Below the pieces are notes generated by a model. The model made no database searches and had not been told where the DNA came from. It saw nothing but the letters and a program-made list of their open reading frames with translations. Of a stretch of DNA of 64,000 nt, positions 26,801-36,862 are shown one piece after another. The stretch lies in assembly GCA_040753875.1 (NCBI GenBank), contig JBFMDV010000009.1:19697-83696 (forward strand). The letters run 5' to 3'. Position 1 is the first letter of the stretch, and each line of letters starts with the position of its first letter. This DNA is from Candidatus Zixiibacteriota bacterium. GTDB lineage: Bacteria; Zixibacteria; MSB-5A5; GN15; FEB-12. The translations under genes and the position numbers were made by a program.

Positions 26801-27217
26801 TTAGTGGGCCACTTGGGCCCGGTTGACGGTTTGCGGGAACGGCTTGTGGTGGATGACCTCATCGGTCTCCGACGGTATGCCGCGTTTCAGTTCCTGAACG
26901 TGGGCCTGGCGAGCCGCCAGCGCCTCGACCATGTGTTGGTGGGCCTTGTACGGGTCGACCGTGTCACCGCAGGTGAAATAATCGACTGCCGCATAGCCGT
27001 ACTCGGGCCAGGTATGGATGGAAATGTGAGACTCGGCGATCACCACGACCCCCGAAACGCCCTGGGGGTTGTAGCGGTGAAAGACGGAGCGGACAATGGT
27101 CGCGCCCGACTTGCGAACCGCCTCGTTCATAGCCTCTTCGAGGTAGCGGATATCATCGAGCACGCGTTTGTCGCAGTTCGAGTACTCCACTACCAGGTGG
27201 CGTCCGAGCATCTTCAT
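26801..27217 (-). CDS. speD: S-adenosylmethionine decarboxylase proenzyme, class 1B
   Basis: A 138-residue proenzyme of the Thermotoga/Bacillus type. Self-cleavage between E62 and S63 (AESHISIHTWPE) would convert S63 to the pyruvoyl cofactor. H68 and C83 (FTCG) are the processing and catalytic residues, at the same numbering as the well-studied Thermotoga maritima enzyme. It makes decarboxylated AdoMet, the aminopropyl donor for SpeE. GGAGG precedes the ATG. It follows the XRE-cupin regulator by 36 nt in the same transcript. Confidence 0.95.
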   Translation of the reverse strand: MKMLGRHLVVEYSNCDKRVLDDIRYLEEAMNEAVRKSGATIVRSVFHRYNPQGVSGVVVIAESHISIHTWPEYGYAAVDYFTCGDTVDPYKAHQHMVEALAARQAHVQELKRGIPSETDEVIHHKPFPQTVNRAQVAH

Positions 27218-27253
27218 CGTACCGGTCCCTCCTTCAGGACTCCAGGGTTACGT

Positions 27254-27796
27254 CTACATCTGGGGCGGGGTGGTGACCCACAGGACTCTCACCATGTTCC
27301 GCCCGTTGTTGATCAACTGATGAGTCTTATCGGACTCAAAATAGAAGCAGTGCCGGCTGGGCACCTTGTAACTCTTCTTGTTCATCTTCAGCGTGACTGT
27401 GCCGCCCAGCACATAGCCAAACTGCTCGCCGGGATGTGGCCCCTGGGGTTCCAGGCGGTCACCCGGTTTCATCTCCAGCATGATCGGGTCCATCAGGTTG
27501 TTGGTGGAGCCGGGCACCAGCAGTTCGAATTTGCTGATTCCCCAGCCCTCCACCGGCACCCGCTCCGCCGGCGTGAACACCACTTTTTCTTCGGCGCTGT
27601 CGGTGAAGAACTCGGACAGGGTCACGCTGAGCGCCTCCAGGAGGTCCGCCAGCGAATCGACCGAAATGGAGGATTGATCGTTTTCGAGTTGAGATATGAA
27701 CCCCTTGGTGAGCTGGGCGCGGTCCGCCAGCTCTTCCTGTGTCAGCCCGGAGGCCAACCGCAGCGCCTTGATTTTCTCCCCGATCTTCAGCTCCAA
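27254..27796 (-). CDS. XRE-family regulator with C-terminal cupin domain, likely polyamine operon repressor
   Basis: A 180-residue protein with a TTG start at 27796. The N-terminal HTH (IKALRLASGLTQEELADRAQLTKGFISQLE, residues about 9-38) is of the Cro/CI type. The C-terminal cupin (GDRLEPQGPHPGEQFGYVLGG... and CFYFESDKTHQLIN) would bind a small ligand. It resembles PuuR-type regulators of polyamine genes. It is the first gene of the operon and its promoter region carries two identical-type palindromes, so autoregulation with the whole operon as target is likely. The ligand is probably a polyamine, by inference from context. Confidence 0.85.
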   Translation of the reverse strand: MELKIGEKIKALRLASGLTQEELADRAQLTKGFISQLENDQSSISVDSLADLLEALSVTLSEFFTDSAEEKVVFTPAERVPVEGWGISKFELLVPGSTNNLMDPIMLEMKPGDRLEPQGPHPGEQFGYVLGGTVTLKMNKKSYKVPSRHCFYFESDKTHQLINNGRNMVRVLWVTTPPQM

Positions 27797-27820
27797 CGAA
27801 TCAATCCGTTCACCTTCTTG

Positions 27821-27853
27821 GTTTAGTAAACTAAGCTTTTCTGTTTAATAAAC
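27821..27853 (-). promoter_or_regulatory. Twin operators GTTTA-N-TAAAC for the polyamine operon
   Basis: GTTTAGTAAAC (27821-27831) and GTTTAATAAAC (27843-27853) share the palindrome GTTTANTAAAC and are centred 22 bp apart, two helical turns. They begin at the predicted transcription start and lie between it and the regulator gene, the right place for a dimer pair of an XRE repressor to block initiation. Confidence 0.75.
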
Positions 27854-27859
27854 GGTGGC

Positions 27860-27887
27860 AGTATACTTTCAGTTTCAAACTTGTCAA
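27860..27887 (-). promoter_or_regulatory. Sigma-70 promoter of the polyamine operon
   Basis: On the minus strand TTGACA (27882-27887), a 16-bp spacer and TATACT (27860-27865) are near consensus. The start site would be about 27853, at the first operator. Confidence 0.75.
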
Positions 27888-28063
27888 GGATTTTTTGCCC
27901 GCGTCGGTGTTTTTTTTGAACAGTCTCGGCGCCGTTAGCCGCGGCAGAAGCGCTTTTGCCTTGCCAGAGCGCCGCCTGAATGGTACATTATCTATTGAGG
28001 ACTTGCAAAGACCACCATTTACCCGCTGTGAAGAGTTCGTTGATGAAATATAGAGGAGGCCAT

Positions 28064-28612
28064 GTGAGGAAACTGCTTGTGGCCTGCTGCCTGCTGGCGG
28101 GGCTGGGAGGGACCGTCCAGGCGCAGAGCATCAGGGTCGGCATCGGGTTTTCCGCCGGTATGGATGTGCCGATCGGCCAGGAAGACCAGAAGTCCGGATC
28201 GCTGTTCGGGTTTAGAGCCCGACTGAAACTGCTCCCGGCGATTGCGCTGGAGCCAAACCTGTTTTTCACCAAATACGGGCAACCCTCCCCGCAGGATATC
28301 CCCGACTACGATCTCCCCGGTTCCAAGATCACGGCGTATGGCGTTGATGCCACGCTGGGGGCGAAGATCGGTGGCACCGGTGTCAAGCCGTTCGGTATTC
28401 TGGGAGTCGGACACTACACGGTCAAGCGGGAGGAGGCGGATCAGAAATTCTCAGAGATCGGTTGGTCGGCCGGGTTGGGACTGGAGATCGGGATTACGTC
28501 AGTGGTGGGGCTCGATTTCCGCGGCAAACTGGTGGTCATTCCTGTCGAAGGGGGCGATTCTAAAAAAGCCGCCTCGGTGACGGGTGGCCTTAACTACTAC
28601 TTCGGTAACTGA
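28064..28612 (+). CDS. Outer-membrane beta-barrel protein
   Basis: I start at the GTG at 28064, which follows GAGGAGG and opens a signal peptide (RKLLVACCLLAGLGGTVQA, cleavage before QSIRVG), giving 182 residues. The mature part alternates aromatic and polar residues in strands with glycine turns (SIRVGIGFSAGMDVPIG, LFGFRARLKLLPAIALEPNLFF, GLGLEIGITSVVGLDFRGKL) and ends in an aromatic-bearing strand (GGLNYYFGN), as expected of an eight-stranded porin-like barrel. Function unknown. A lipoprotein gene follows 12 nt downstream, so the two may act together at the outer membrane. Confidence 0.75.
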   Translation: MRKLLVACCLLAGLGGTVQAQSIRVGIGFSAGMDVPIGQEDQKSGSLFGFRARLKLLPAIALEPNLFFTKYGQPSPQDIPDYDLPGSKITAYGVDATLGAKIGGTGVKPFGILGVGHYTVKREEADQKFSEIGWSAGLGLEIGITSVVGLDFRGKLVVIPVEGGDSKKAASVTGGLNYYFGN

Positions 28613-28624
28613 GGAGAGACAACG

Positions 28625-29161
28625 ATGCGCACTATGATAAGAAGATCAGCCATCGCCGGTATGCTCGCCTCAGCTCTGATGGTAGGCGGCTGCCTGCTCT
28701 CGGCCACTTTCGTTGTGCAGGTCCTTTTCCGTGACTCCGATATGGGAGACCATACGGTTCGGTACCATAAGCTGGTGGATATTACCACTGAACCGGACTG
28801 GCAGGACAACAAGGACAAGATCCATACGATCGAGCTGGTCGGCTTCCAACTCTGGATAACCAATAACATTCAGGGGAATAGTTTCAACCTGTATGTCGAT
28901 GATGGCGATGATCCCGAGCAAATGACCCGAGCCGATGTCGACGCCAACACGACCAAGATCATCAATGCCCTCGCCCTTCCGGCGGGAGAACAGAGATATG
29001 TGCGGTATTCCGAATCGCTGAGGCTGCTGCAGAATGAAGACATCCTCAAAGCGCTGGTGAAGGAAGGGAAGTTCCATTTCTACGCCACCAGCAAGAATCC
29101 GAACATCGATTTCACGCTCGATTCGGTGCGGGTGATCGTGACACTGTCGGCGGGCAACTGA
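28625..29161 (+). CDS. Lipoprotein of unknown function
   Basis: A 178-residue protein with a signal peptide and lipobox (MVGGC, lipidated Cys at 23). The mature part has no recognised domain; it includes FQLWITNNIQGNSFNLYVDDGDD and a C-terminal VRVIVTLSAGN, suggesting a beta-rich periplasmic fold. It has GGAGAG upstream and is the second gene of a two-gene unit with the beta-barrel protein; a strong terminator follows. Resemblance to other families is not apparent. Confidence 0.65.
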   Translation: MRTMIRRSAIAGMLASALMVGGCLLSATFVVQVLFRDSDMGDHTVRYHKLVDITTEPDWQDNKDKIHTIELVGFQLWITNNIQGNSFNLYVDDGDDPEQMTRADVDANTTKIINALALPAGEQRYVRYSESLRLLQNEDILKALVKEGKFHFYATSKNPNIDFTLDSVRVIVTLSAGN

Positions 29162-29192
29162 GAGTCGGTCTCAGGCATACGCTATATAATGG

Positions 29193-29226
29193 AGAGCCGG
29201 CTCCGGATTCGGAGCCGGCTCTTTTT
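29193..29226 (+). terminator. Strong rho-independent terminator
   Basis: A perfect 13-bp stem (AGAGCCGGCTCCG with CGGAGCCGGCTCT) with a GATT loop and TTTTT at 29222-29226 separates the lipoprotein gene from the ATP synthase operon. Confidence 0.92.
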
Positions 29227-29282
29227 CCTGCCCGAGTTTCTGTTGCGCCAGATGGCGCGGGATGAAGGACAAAAAAATCGGT

Positions 29283-29310
29283 TTGACTTTGCTTTGGTCA
29301 GAAATATATT
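29283..29310 (+). promoter_or_regulatory. Promoter of the ATP synthase operon
   Basis: TTGACT (29283-29288), a 16-bp spacer and TATATT (29305-29310). The predicted start near 29317 leaves about 25 nt before the atpZ start codon. Confidence 0.7.
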
Positions 29311-29341
29311 GGCGTCCGAAATTGTCACTGAAAGGGTTATT

Positions 29342-29602
29342 ATGACCCTTTTACTCGTTCCACCCGGTGGAAAAAAGGACAGGTCGTACGCCCAGATATC
29401 GCTGTTAGCGGCGATACCGGCGATCTTGGTGGCGGCCCCGCTGGTCGGGTTTTTCATCGGCCGTTGGGCCGACCAGAAACTCGGCACGGAGCCGTATCTG
29501 GTGATCGGTGGGATAGTCCTTGGTTTTTTCGCAGCGGGTCGCGAGATATATCGACTGGTGAAAAAGTCTGAGGAGTTGGATAAGGACGACCGGGATGGCT
29601 GA
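29342..29602 (+). CDS. atpZ: AtpZ-like small membrane protein of the ATP synthase operon
   Basis: I take the ATG at 29342, downstream of the operon promoter, giving 86 residues; upstream parts of the frame overlap the terminator and promoter and cannot be coding. Two membrane spans (AQISLLAAIPAILVAAPLVG and LVIGGIVLGFFAAGREIYR) flank the GRWADQKLGTEP loop, as in AtpZ/AtpI-type proteins. Some AtpZ proteins assist assembly or form a small ion channel with AtpI. It overlaps the next gene by 8 nt. Confidence 0.8.
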   Translation: MTLLLVPPGGKKDRSYAQISLLAAIPAILVAAPLVGFFIGRWADQKLGTEPYLVIGGIVLGFFAAGREIYRLVKKSEELDKDDRDG

Positions 29603-30008
29603 GATGGGATTGGAGTTTATCGACCGCACGCTGCGCTCTTCCGGCATTGTCCTCCTCATTTTTCTGCCGTTCGGAGTCTATTACTTCGGCCTTTTCCCAA
29701 CGCTCGCAATCCTGTCCGGAGCCATCTGGGGGATGCTCAATCTGATGATGACGACCGCTCTCATCCGGGCGTTCATTCGACCGGGTGGTGCCGATGTCGC
29801 GCGGTCGATTGCGTGGGCAGTGGTCAAGTTCCCGCTCTTGTATGGAGCTGGATTTGGCCTCCTGATGATACGCGAGTTCAATCCCATGCATCTGCTTATC
29901 GGTTTCACCGGCGTGCTCGGCGTGATGGTCCTCAAAGCTCTGGGACGATTGCTTCTTGGTTTGGATGCCGGAACGAGCAATGATAACCATATGGCTAAGA
30001 CAGTATGA
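29595..30008 (+). CDS. atpI: AtpI-like four-span membrane protein
   Basis: A 137-residue protein with four predicted membrane spans, located between atpZ and atpB. This is the usual position of AtpI (ATP synthase I), which assists c-ring assembly. Sequence identity to known AtpI is not obvious, so the name rests on topology, length and position. Its stop overlaps the atpB start (ATGA). The tail (GTSNDNHMAKTV) is cytoplasmic and polar. Confidence 0.65.
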   Translation: MAEMGLEFIDRTLRSSGIVLLIFLPFGVYYFGLFPTLAILSGAIWGMLNLMMTTALIRAFIRPGGADVARSIAWAVVKFPLLYGAGFGLLMIREFNPMHLLIGFTGVLGVMVLKALGRLLLGLDAGTSNDNHMAKTV

Positions 30009-30829
30009 GCGCTTTCGTTCACCAGATAATGACCCTTGCTGCGCCAACCGTGCTGCCGCTCCTGTCTGTGGCTTCATCGACTGAAGAGGGCGGGTCGTCC
30101 GAGCTTCCCTCACTCGTCGGGATGCTGACGCATCACGAAGGGCCAATATATCACTGGGTCAATATTATCTACGCGCTGGCGGTCTCCGTGATCCTCTGCG
30201 TGGTGGCGGTGCGGGTATATGCGAAACGACAGATGATCCCGGGACCGCTTCAGAATGTCGTCGAAATGGCCGTGGAAGGAATGTACAATTTCCTTCATTC
30301 AATCCTCGGCCACGAAGCCCGTAGGTTTGTGCCGTTTCTGGGGACATTGTTTTTCTATATCCTCTTTATGAACTTGATGGGGATCGTCCCGCTCGGCCAT
30401 TCGCCCTCGACCAATATCAACATCACGGCATCGCTGGCGATAATGGTGTTCCTGTACGTGCAGTACATAGGGGTCACTCGGCTCGGCATTGTCGGGTATT
30501 TCGACCACCTGATCGGTCAGCCACGCGACGTGATCGGATGGGTGATCGTGCCATTGATATTTCCCATTCACGTCATCGGCGAATTCGCCAAACCGTTCAG
30601 CCTGGCGCTCCGGTTGTTCGGTAATATTACCGGTGAGGATATTCTGGTGGCGGCGTTCGTGGGCTTAGGCGTGATGGCGCTGGGATTCATCGGTTCACCT
30701 GTCGGGCTGCCGTTCAACGTGCCGTTCATCCTTTTGGGATTGTTGCTGTCGACCATACAGGCACTGGTGTTCACGCTGTTGTCGACCATCTATATACTCA
30801 TGATGTTACCGCATGAGGAGCATCATTGA
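30005..30829 (+). CDS. atpB: ATP synthase Fo subunit a
   Basis: A 274-residue integral membrane subunit forming the stator half-channels. The essential stator arginine is in the helix LALRLFGNITGEDI, and the terminal helix contains LLLSTIQALVFTLLSTIYI with the conserved Gln. About 50 N-terminal residues precede the first long span. It overlaps atpI and is followed by atpE with a good GGAGG. Confidence 0.95.
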   Translation: MSAFVHQIMTLAAPTVLPLLSVASSTEEGGSSELPSLVGMLTHHEGPIYHWVNIIYALAVSVILCVVAVRVYAKRQMIPGPLQNVVEMAVEGMYNFLHSILGHEARRFVPFLGTLFFYILFMNLMGIVPLGHSPSTNINITASLAIMVFLYVQYIGVTRLGIVGYFDHLIGQPRDVIGWVIVPLIFPIHVIGEFAKPFSLALRLFGNITGEDILVAAFVGLGVMALGFIGSPVGLPFNVPFILLGLLLSTIQALVFTLLSTIYILMMLPHEEHH

Positions 30830-30876
30830 CCGAGAACGATTCTGTTTTGAAGGAATAACGTAGATAGGAGGAAACA

Positions 30877-31116
30877 ATGGACTATCAATCAATGTTGGCA
30901 TGGGCATTGCCGATGGGCGTCGGCCTGGCGGCGGTTGGTTCCGGCCTCGGTCTGGGACGGGCGGTCGGTTCAGCGATGGAAGCGATCGGTCGTCAGCCCG
31001 AAGCATCCGGCAAGATTCAGACGGCCATGATTATCGGCGCTGCGCTGATCGAAGCTTTGACGATCTACGCCCTGGTGGTGTTTTTCCTGATGTTCGGGAA
31101 AATCGGCGCTCACTGA
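30877..31116 (+). CDS. atpE: ATP synthase Fo subunit c
   Basis: A 79-residue hairpin of two helices with the conserved cytoplasmic loop (GRQPEA) and the ion-carrying Glu59 ([11 protein letters not shown]). The residue after Glu is Ala, and helix one lacks the Gln of sodium-type rings, so the ring is predicted to be proton-translocating. The ribosome-binding site AGGAGG lies 6 nt before the ATG, consistent with high translation of the multicopy subunit. Confidence 0.96.
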   Translation: MDYQSMLAWALPMGVGLAAVGSGLGLGRAVGSAMEAIGRQPEASGKIQTAMIIGAALIEALTIYALVVFFLMFGKIGAH

Positions 31117-31182
31117 AGTGGATTCGGCGTACGGCAACACAAGCGAAAGCCGTGCGCCAGCCGTTAGAGGACTGGAGATCGC

Positions 31183-31665
31183 ATGAGTTTAGAGTGGCAG
31201 CAGTTACTTACCCATGCATTGGGTTTTCTCATCACGCTGTGGATCCTCAAACGCTTCGCCTGGAAGCCGCTTCTGGCTTTGATGGAAGAACGGCGGAATC
31301 GGATCGCGGGAGAATTCCGGCAGATTGAAACCGAAAGGGCGAATGTCGCAGGCCAAAAAGCTGAATACGATGCCAAGCTGCGTGAGATTGAGAATGAACG
31401 CCGGGCCAAAATTGTCGAAGCGGTTGAAGAAGGCAAGAAAGTGGCGGCAGATATCAAGAGCTCGGCGCAGAACGAGGTGAAGGAACTTCACGTCAAGGCG
31501 CGGGCCGAACTCGAACGGGATGTCGCCAAGGCGCGAGTGGAGCTTCGCAATCAGATGGTGACGATCACGATGACGGCCGCGGAAAAGCTGCTTCGCGAGA
31601 AGCTGGACGACAAAAAACACCGCGACCTGATCGACCGCTATATCGCGGAGATCGAGAAAGCATAG
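31183..31665 (+). CDS. atpF: ATP synthase Fo subunit b
   Basis: A 160-residue protein with one N-terminal membrane helix (LLTHALGFLITLWILKRFAWKPLL) followed by a long, highly charged helix that dimerises as the peripheral stalk and ends in a delta-binding C-terminus. Length and layout match the family. It is followed after 5 nt by atpH. Confidence 0.95.
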   Translation: MSLEWQQLLTHALGFLITLWILKRFAWKPLLALMEERRNRIAGEFRQIETERANVAGQKAEYDAKLREIENERRAKIVEAVEEGKKVAADIKSSAQNEVKELHVKARAELERDVAKARVELRNQMVTITMTAAEKLLREKLDDKKHRDLIDRYIAEIEKA

Positions 31666-31670
31666 TTCGG

Positions 31671-32219
31671 ATGCTGGCGCAAGAGATCGGACACAAATAT
31701 GCGCACGCACTGTTCATGTCCGCCAAGCATAAGAAGATGCTTGAGTTGGCTGATGAGCAGTTCCTGGCGCTGAAAGCAATCCTTTCGCAGGACCGGTCGC
31801 TGCAGTCGTTTCTCGATGCGCCGCAAGTGCCGGATGACAAGAAAGAAGCGCTGATCCGGAAGGTCTTCGAAGGCCGCATGGAACGGATGTTTGTCGAGTT
31901 CCTGCTGGTCCTGCTTGATAAGCACCGGATCAACTACCTGCCGGAGATCATCGACGAATTCGACCGGCTCGTGAAAGCCGAGAAGGGTATTGCGCGGGTA
32001 ACCGTCATCACGGCGATGCCGCTTTCGACAGCCGAAGCGCAGTCGCTGATCGCCCGCCTGGCAGTGAGGAGCGGGATGACCATTGAACTGGAGCAGAAGA
32101 TCGATCCGGCCATCTTAGGCGGCACCATCGTGATTATGCACAACCAAATCATTGACGGATCGCTGCGGCACGGTCTGGACCGGATCCGCGAACAATTGGA
32201 AAAGGTCAAGGTGGCGTGA
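31671..32219 (+). CDS. atpH: ATP synthase F1 subunit delta
   Basis: A 182-residue OSCP/delta subunit linking the peripheral stalk to the alpha3-beta3 head. The N-terminal helical domain starts with IGHKYAHALFMSA and the C-terminal part has the conserved ILGGTIVIMHNQIIDGSLRHGLDRIREQL. The 120-nt gap to atpA contains a degenerate dispersed repeat. Confidence 0.93.
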   Translation: MLAQEIGHKYAHALFMSAKHKKMLELADEQFLALKAILSQDRSLQSFLDAPQVPDDKKEALIRKVFEGRMERMFVEFLLVLLDKHRINYLPEIIDEFDRLVKAEKGIARVTVITAMPLSTAEAQSLIARLAVRSGMTIELEQKIDPAILGGTIVIMHNQIIDGSLRHGLDRIREQLEKVKVA

Positions 32220-32239
32220 TCGGTGGCGTGAGCCCGCGA

Positions 32240-32296
32240 AGAGAATACTTCGTCGTCACTTGCCTTTCGGCGGGCGACGCCTCGCAGTGACGGCGA
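32240..32296 (-). repeat. Degenerate copy of the CGTCACTGCGAGG-type dispersed repeat
   Basis: Read on the minus strand the segment contains CGTCACTGCGAGGCG, then an inverted GTGACGACG and GAAGTATTCTC. It resembles the widespread bacterial intergenic element CGTCATTGCGAGG...GCAATCTC, with an inner inverted repeat (GTCACT...AGTGAC). It lies in the gap between atpH and atpA. Confidence 0.5.
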
Positions 32297-32346
32297 CGGG
32301 CTGTCCAGCGTATGGAATGTGAGCAATTTGACATAGGAGGATGATG

Positions 32347-33855
32347 ATGGGTCTCAATCCTGAAGAAGTCTCATCGGTCATCAGAAAAGAGATCGAGAAA
32401 TACGAGACCAAGCTCGAAATGGAGTCGGTGGGAACCGTGCTCCAGGTGGGCGATGGTATCGCTCGCATCTGGGGTCTTGAGGACGTCCAGATGTCCGAGT
32501 TGATCCTGTTCCCCGGCGATCTGCTGGGCATGGTGCTCAATCTCGAAGCCGACAACGTTGGCGCGGCGATTTTCGGCCCGGATACCAAGATTAACGAAGG
32601 GGACACGGTTCGTCGCACCGGACGAGTAGCCTCCGTGCCGGTAGGTGAGGCGCTGGTCGGCCGGGTGGTGAATCCGCTCGGGCAGCCGCTTGACGGCAAG
32701 GGCCCGATTGTGACCGATAAATATCGGGTGATCGAAGGGCACGCGCCGAATGTCGTGCAGCGCCAGCCGGTGAAAGAGCCGCTCCAGACAGGTCTCAAGG
32801 CGATTGACTCGATGATTCCCATCGGGCGCGGACAGCGCGAATTGATTATTGGGGACCGTCAGACCGGCAAGACGGCGCTGGCCATCGACACCATCATCAA
32901 TCAAAAAGGTCAAAACGTCTTCTGCATATACGTAGCGATCGGGCAGAAGGCCTCGACGGTGGCCCAGGTAGTGGAAGTGCTCCGCAAGCACGGTGCGATG
33001 GAATATACCACAGTCGTGACCGCGTCGGCGACCGACCCGGCACCGCTTCAATATATCGCGCCCTATTCCGGATGTGCCATGGGTGAGGAGTTCCGCGATT
33101 CCAAGCGGCACGCGCTCTGTATTTACGATGACCTGTCCAAACAGGCGCAGGCGTACCGCCAGTTGTCGCTCCTGCTTCGTCGTCCGCCGGGCCGCGAGGC
33201 ATACCCCGGAGACATTTTCTACTGTCACTCGCGTCTGCTGGAGCGTGCGGCCAAGTTGTCCGATGAATTGGGTGGCGGATCGCTGACCGCACTGCCGATT
33301 ATCGAAACGCAGGCCGGCGACGTATCGGCTTACATTCCGACCAACGTAATCTCCATTACCGATGGCCAGATATTTCTCGAATCCGAGTTGTTCTTCTCCG
33401 GCGTACGACCGGCGATCAACGTGGGTATCTCGGTGTCGCGAGTCGGCGGCAACGCGCAAACCAAGATGATGAAGCAGGTGGCTGGCTCGTTGAAGCTGGA
33501 CCTGGCGCAGTACCGTGAGCTGGCGGCGTTTACGCAGTTCGGTTCAGACCTGGACGAGGCGACCCGCAAGCAGCTCAACCGTGGCGAGAAGATGGTAGAG
33601 TTGCTTAAACAGTTGCAGTATGTCCCGATGCCGGTCGCCAAACAAGTGATGGTCATTTGGGTGGGAACCCGCGGGCATTTTGATGATGTGCCAAAGGCGG
33701 CGATTGCCCGATTCGAACGTGAGTTCTTCGCCTATTGCGACAAAAACTATCCGGAGATCGAGCCGACACTCGCCAAAGACAAAGTGATTTCGGACGCGAC
33801 TGAAGCGAAGCTGAAAGACGCGGTCGGGAAATTCAAAGCCCAGTTCAAAGCATGA
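32347..33855 (+). CDS. atpA: ATP synthase F1 subunit alpha
   Basis: Three consecutive ATGs follow AGGAGG; the third at 32347 has the proper 6-nt spacing, giving 502 residues. Domains: N-terminal beta barrel; nucleotide domain with P-loop GDRQTGKT, the regulatory [23 protein letters not shown] block and the arginine-finger region near the catalytic interface ([13 protein letters not shown]); helical C-terminus. It is a non-catalytic subunit of F1. Confidence 0.97.
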   Translation: MGLNPEEVSSVIRKEIEKYETKLEMESVGTVLQVGDGIARIWGLEDVQMSELILFPGDLLGMVLNLEADNVGAAIFGPDTKINEGDTVRRTGRVASVPVGEALVGRVVNPLGQPLDGKGPIVTDKYRVIEGHAPNVVQRQPVKEPLQTGLKAIDSMIPIGRGQRELIIGDRQTGKTALAIDTIINQKGQNVFCIYVAIGQKASTVAQVVEVLRKHGAMEYTTVVTASATDPAPLQYIAPYSGCAMGEEFRDSKRHALCIYDDLSKQAQAYRQLSLLLRRPPGREAYPGDIFYCHSRLLERAAKLSDELGGGSLTALPIIETQAGDVSAYIPTNVISITDGQIFLESELFFSGVRPAINVGISVSRVGGNAQTKMMKQVAGSLKLDLAQYRELAAFTQFGSDLDEATRKQLNRGEKMVELLKQLQYVPMPVAKQVMVIWVGTRGHFDDVPKAAIARFEREFFAYCDKNYPEIEPTLAKDKVISDATEAKLKDAVGKFKAQFKA

Positions 33856-33889
33856 ACATGAAACACGTCAGGATTAGACAGGCTCGCCC

Positions 33890-34753
33890 GTGGCGACACT
33901 GAGAGCAGTAAAAAAACGAATCCGGACGGTTGTATCGACTCGTCGCATCACCAAGGCGATGGAGATGGTAGCTGCGGCCAATCTGCGTAAGGCGCAGCAA
34001 CGGGTCATGCAGGCCAAACCGTATGCCAGGAAGCTTGACGAGATGCTGAGGCATCTGGCGGCCGGTTCAGCCGGCGAGATCACGCATCCGTATTTCGAGG
34101 AACGGCCGGTAAAACGGCACACCTTGGTGGTGATCACGTCGGATCGAGGGCTCTGCGGCTCGTTCAACTCGAACGTGATCCGTCGCGCTGACCAGTGGCT
34201 CAACGAGCAGCACGAGGCGGAGGTCGAGATCGTGGCGATAGGCAAACGCGCCAACGATTACTACAAGCGCCGCCGCTGGCCGGTCGTCCAATTCTATGGC
34301 GACTGGGGCGGCGTCATCGACTACGATAAAGCCCGCCGTATCGTGTCGTTTCTTACTGCACGGTTCGTGGCGGGCGAAACCGATGCCATCAATCTGGTCT
34401 ATACGCGTTTTTTGTCCATGGCTCGATATCAGTTGACGAACGAGCAGTACCTGCCGATCGCGCGTCCGAAAGTCAGCGCGGAAGAGAAATGTGGTGAGTA
34501 TATATTTGAGCCGTCACCCGAAATGATCTATGCGGCGCTGATGCCGGGATATGCGACAACCAAAATGGTAACCGCTCTCGTGGAATCATTCGCCAGCGAA
34601 CATGGCAGCCGGATGATGGCTATGGGGGCCGCCACCAACAACGCGGGCGATATGATCAATACCCTCACCCTGGATTACAACAAGGCGCGGCAGGCTCAGA
34701 TCACGAAAGAGATATTGGAAGTGGTGTCCGGAGCGGAGGCGTTGAAAGGGTGA
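33890..34753 (+). CDS. atpG: ATP synthase F1 subunit gamma
   Basis: A 287-residue rotor shaft read from a GTG at 33890 with MATLRAVKKRI at its start. The two long terminal helices are the conserved ITKAMEMVAAANLRKA near the N-terminus and GAATNNAGDMINTLTLDYNKARQAQITKEILEV at the C-terminus (the latter 33 residues, positions about 247-279). A stem followed by a T-run begins at the stop codon. Confidence 0.95.
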   Translation: MATLRAVKKRIRTVVSTRRITKAMEMVAAANLRKAQQRVMQAKPYARKLDEMLRHLAAGSAGEITHPYFEERPVKRHTLVVITSDRGLCGSFNSNVIRRADQWLNEQHEAEVEIVAIGKRANDYYKRRRWPVVQFYGDWGGVIDYDKARRIVSFLTARFVAGETDAINLVYTRFLSMARYQLTNEQYLPIARPKVSAEEKCGEYIFEPSPEMIYAALMPGYATTKMVTALVESFASEHGSRMMAMGAATNNAGDMINTLTLDYNKARQAQITKEILEVVSGAEALKG

Positions 34754-34771
34754 GTGGCAAGCCACTTTTTT
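34753..34771 (+). terminator. Terminator-like hairpin between atpG and atpD
   Basis: AGTGG-CAAG-CCACT followed by six T residues overlaps the atpG stop codon. The stem is only 5 bp, so it may act as a partial attenuator inside the atp operon. The remaining gap to atpD (34772-34888) shows no gene. Confidence 0.5.
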
Positions 34772-34870
34772 CCGCTTCGCGTCCAATGAGAGCGGCTGAT
34801 GATCGGAAGAGTAGTGTAACAACCGGCCTATAGACGGAACTGGCCGTAAGTTTGACTAGATGTATTGTGA

Positions 34871-36295
<1,425 letters not shown>

Positions 36296-36297
36296 GA

Positions 36298-36714
36298 ATG
36301 ATGTTTCTTCTGTCGATCGTCACGCCGGAACGCGCGTACTATGAGGCGGAGGTCCGGTCACTAACCGCGCCGGGCAGCGAGGGGTATCTTGGTGTGCTTT
36401 CCCAGCACGCGCCGCTAATCACGGCGCTCAAGCCGGGCAAGATCGAGTTTCGAGATGCTGAGGATGTCGTGCATGTGCTGGCAGTGTCCGACGGCTTTCT
36501 GGAAGTTTCGGCAAACCGGGCGACGATCCTGGCGGATGCGGTTGAGGAAGCGAATGGGATCGACATCGAGCGGGCCAGGGCCGCATACGAGCGGAACAAA
36601 GCGCGCATTGTGAAGGCGGGTGCGGGGGAAACCGATATCGACCTGCCGTCGGTGCGTTCGGCTCTGGAGCGAGCGGCTAATCGCATTCGAGTGTATAACG
36701 AAACGCACCAGTAG
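36298..36714 (+). CDS. atpC: ATP synthase F1 subunit epsilon
   Basis: A 138-residue subunit with an N-terminal beta sandwich (LLSIVTPERAYYEAEVRSLTAPGSEGYLGVLSQHAPL) and the two C-terminal helices that can brake hydrolysis. It is the last gene of the operon, followed by a terminator. Confidence 0.95.
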   Translation: MMFLLSIVTPERAYYEAEVRSLTAPGSEGYLGVLSQHAPLITALKPGKIEFRDAEDVVHVLAVSDGFLEVSANRATILADAVEEANGIDIERARAAYERNKARIVKAGAGETDIDLPSVRSALERAANRIRVYNETHQ

Positions 36715-36741
36715 GGGCCCGGACCAGGGGTCAAGCGTGAG

Positions 36742-36775
36742 CCGGTCGGTTGATACTGGCCGGTTTTTCTTTGTT
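36742..36775 (+). terminator. Terminator of the ATP synthase operon
   Basis: CCGGTCGG pairs with CTGGCCGG (8 pairs, two of them G-U) around a TTGATA loop, and TTTTTCTTTGTTCTT follows. Confidence 0.82.
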
Positions 36776-36862
36776 CTTCAGGTTGACCCTGACCCGGCGG
36801 CGGCCGGCCGCAGAAACGAGACAACTCGTTGTGTTGCTGTATGTTGTCGCTGGTGATTCGGC

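Noticed and set aside
26804..27826. Long plus-strand open frame opposite speD and the regulator
   Set aside because: It overlaps two well-supported minus-strand genes and has no recognisable domain.
32371..33459. Long antisense open frame opposite atpA
   Set aside because: AtpA is unmistakable on the plus strand; the antisense frame has no ribosome-binding site or family.
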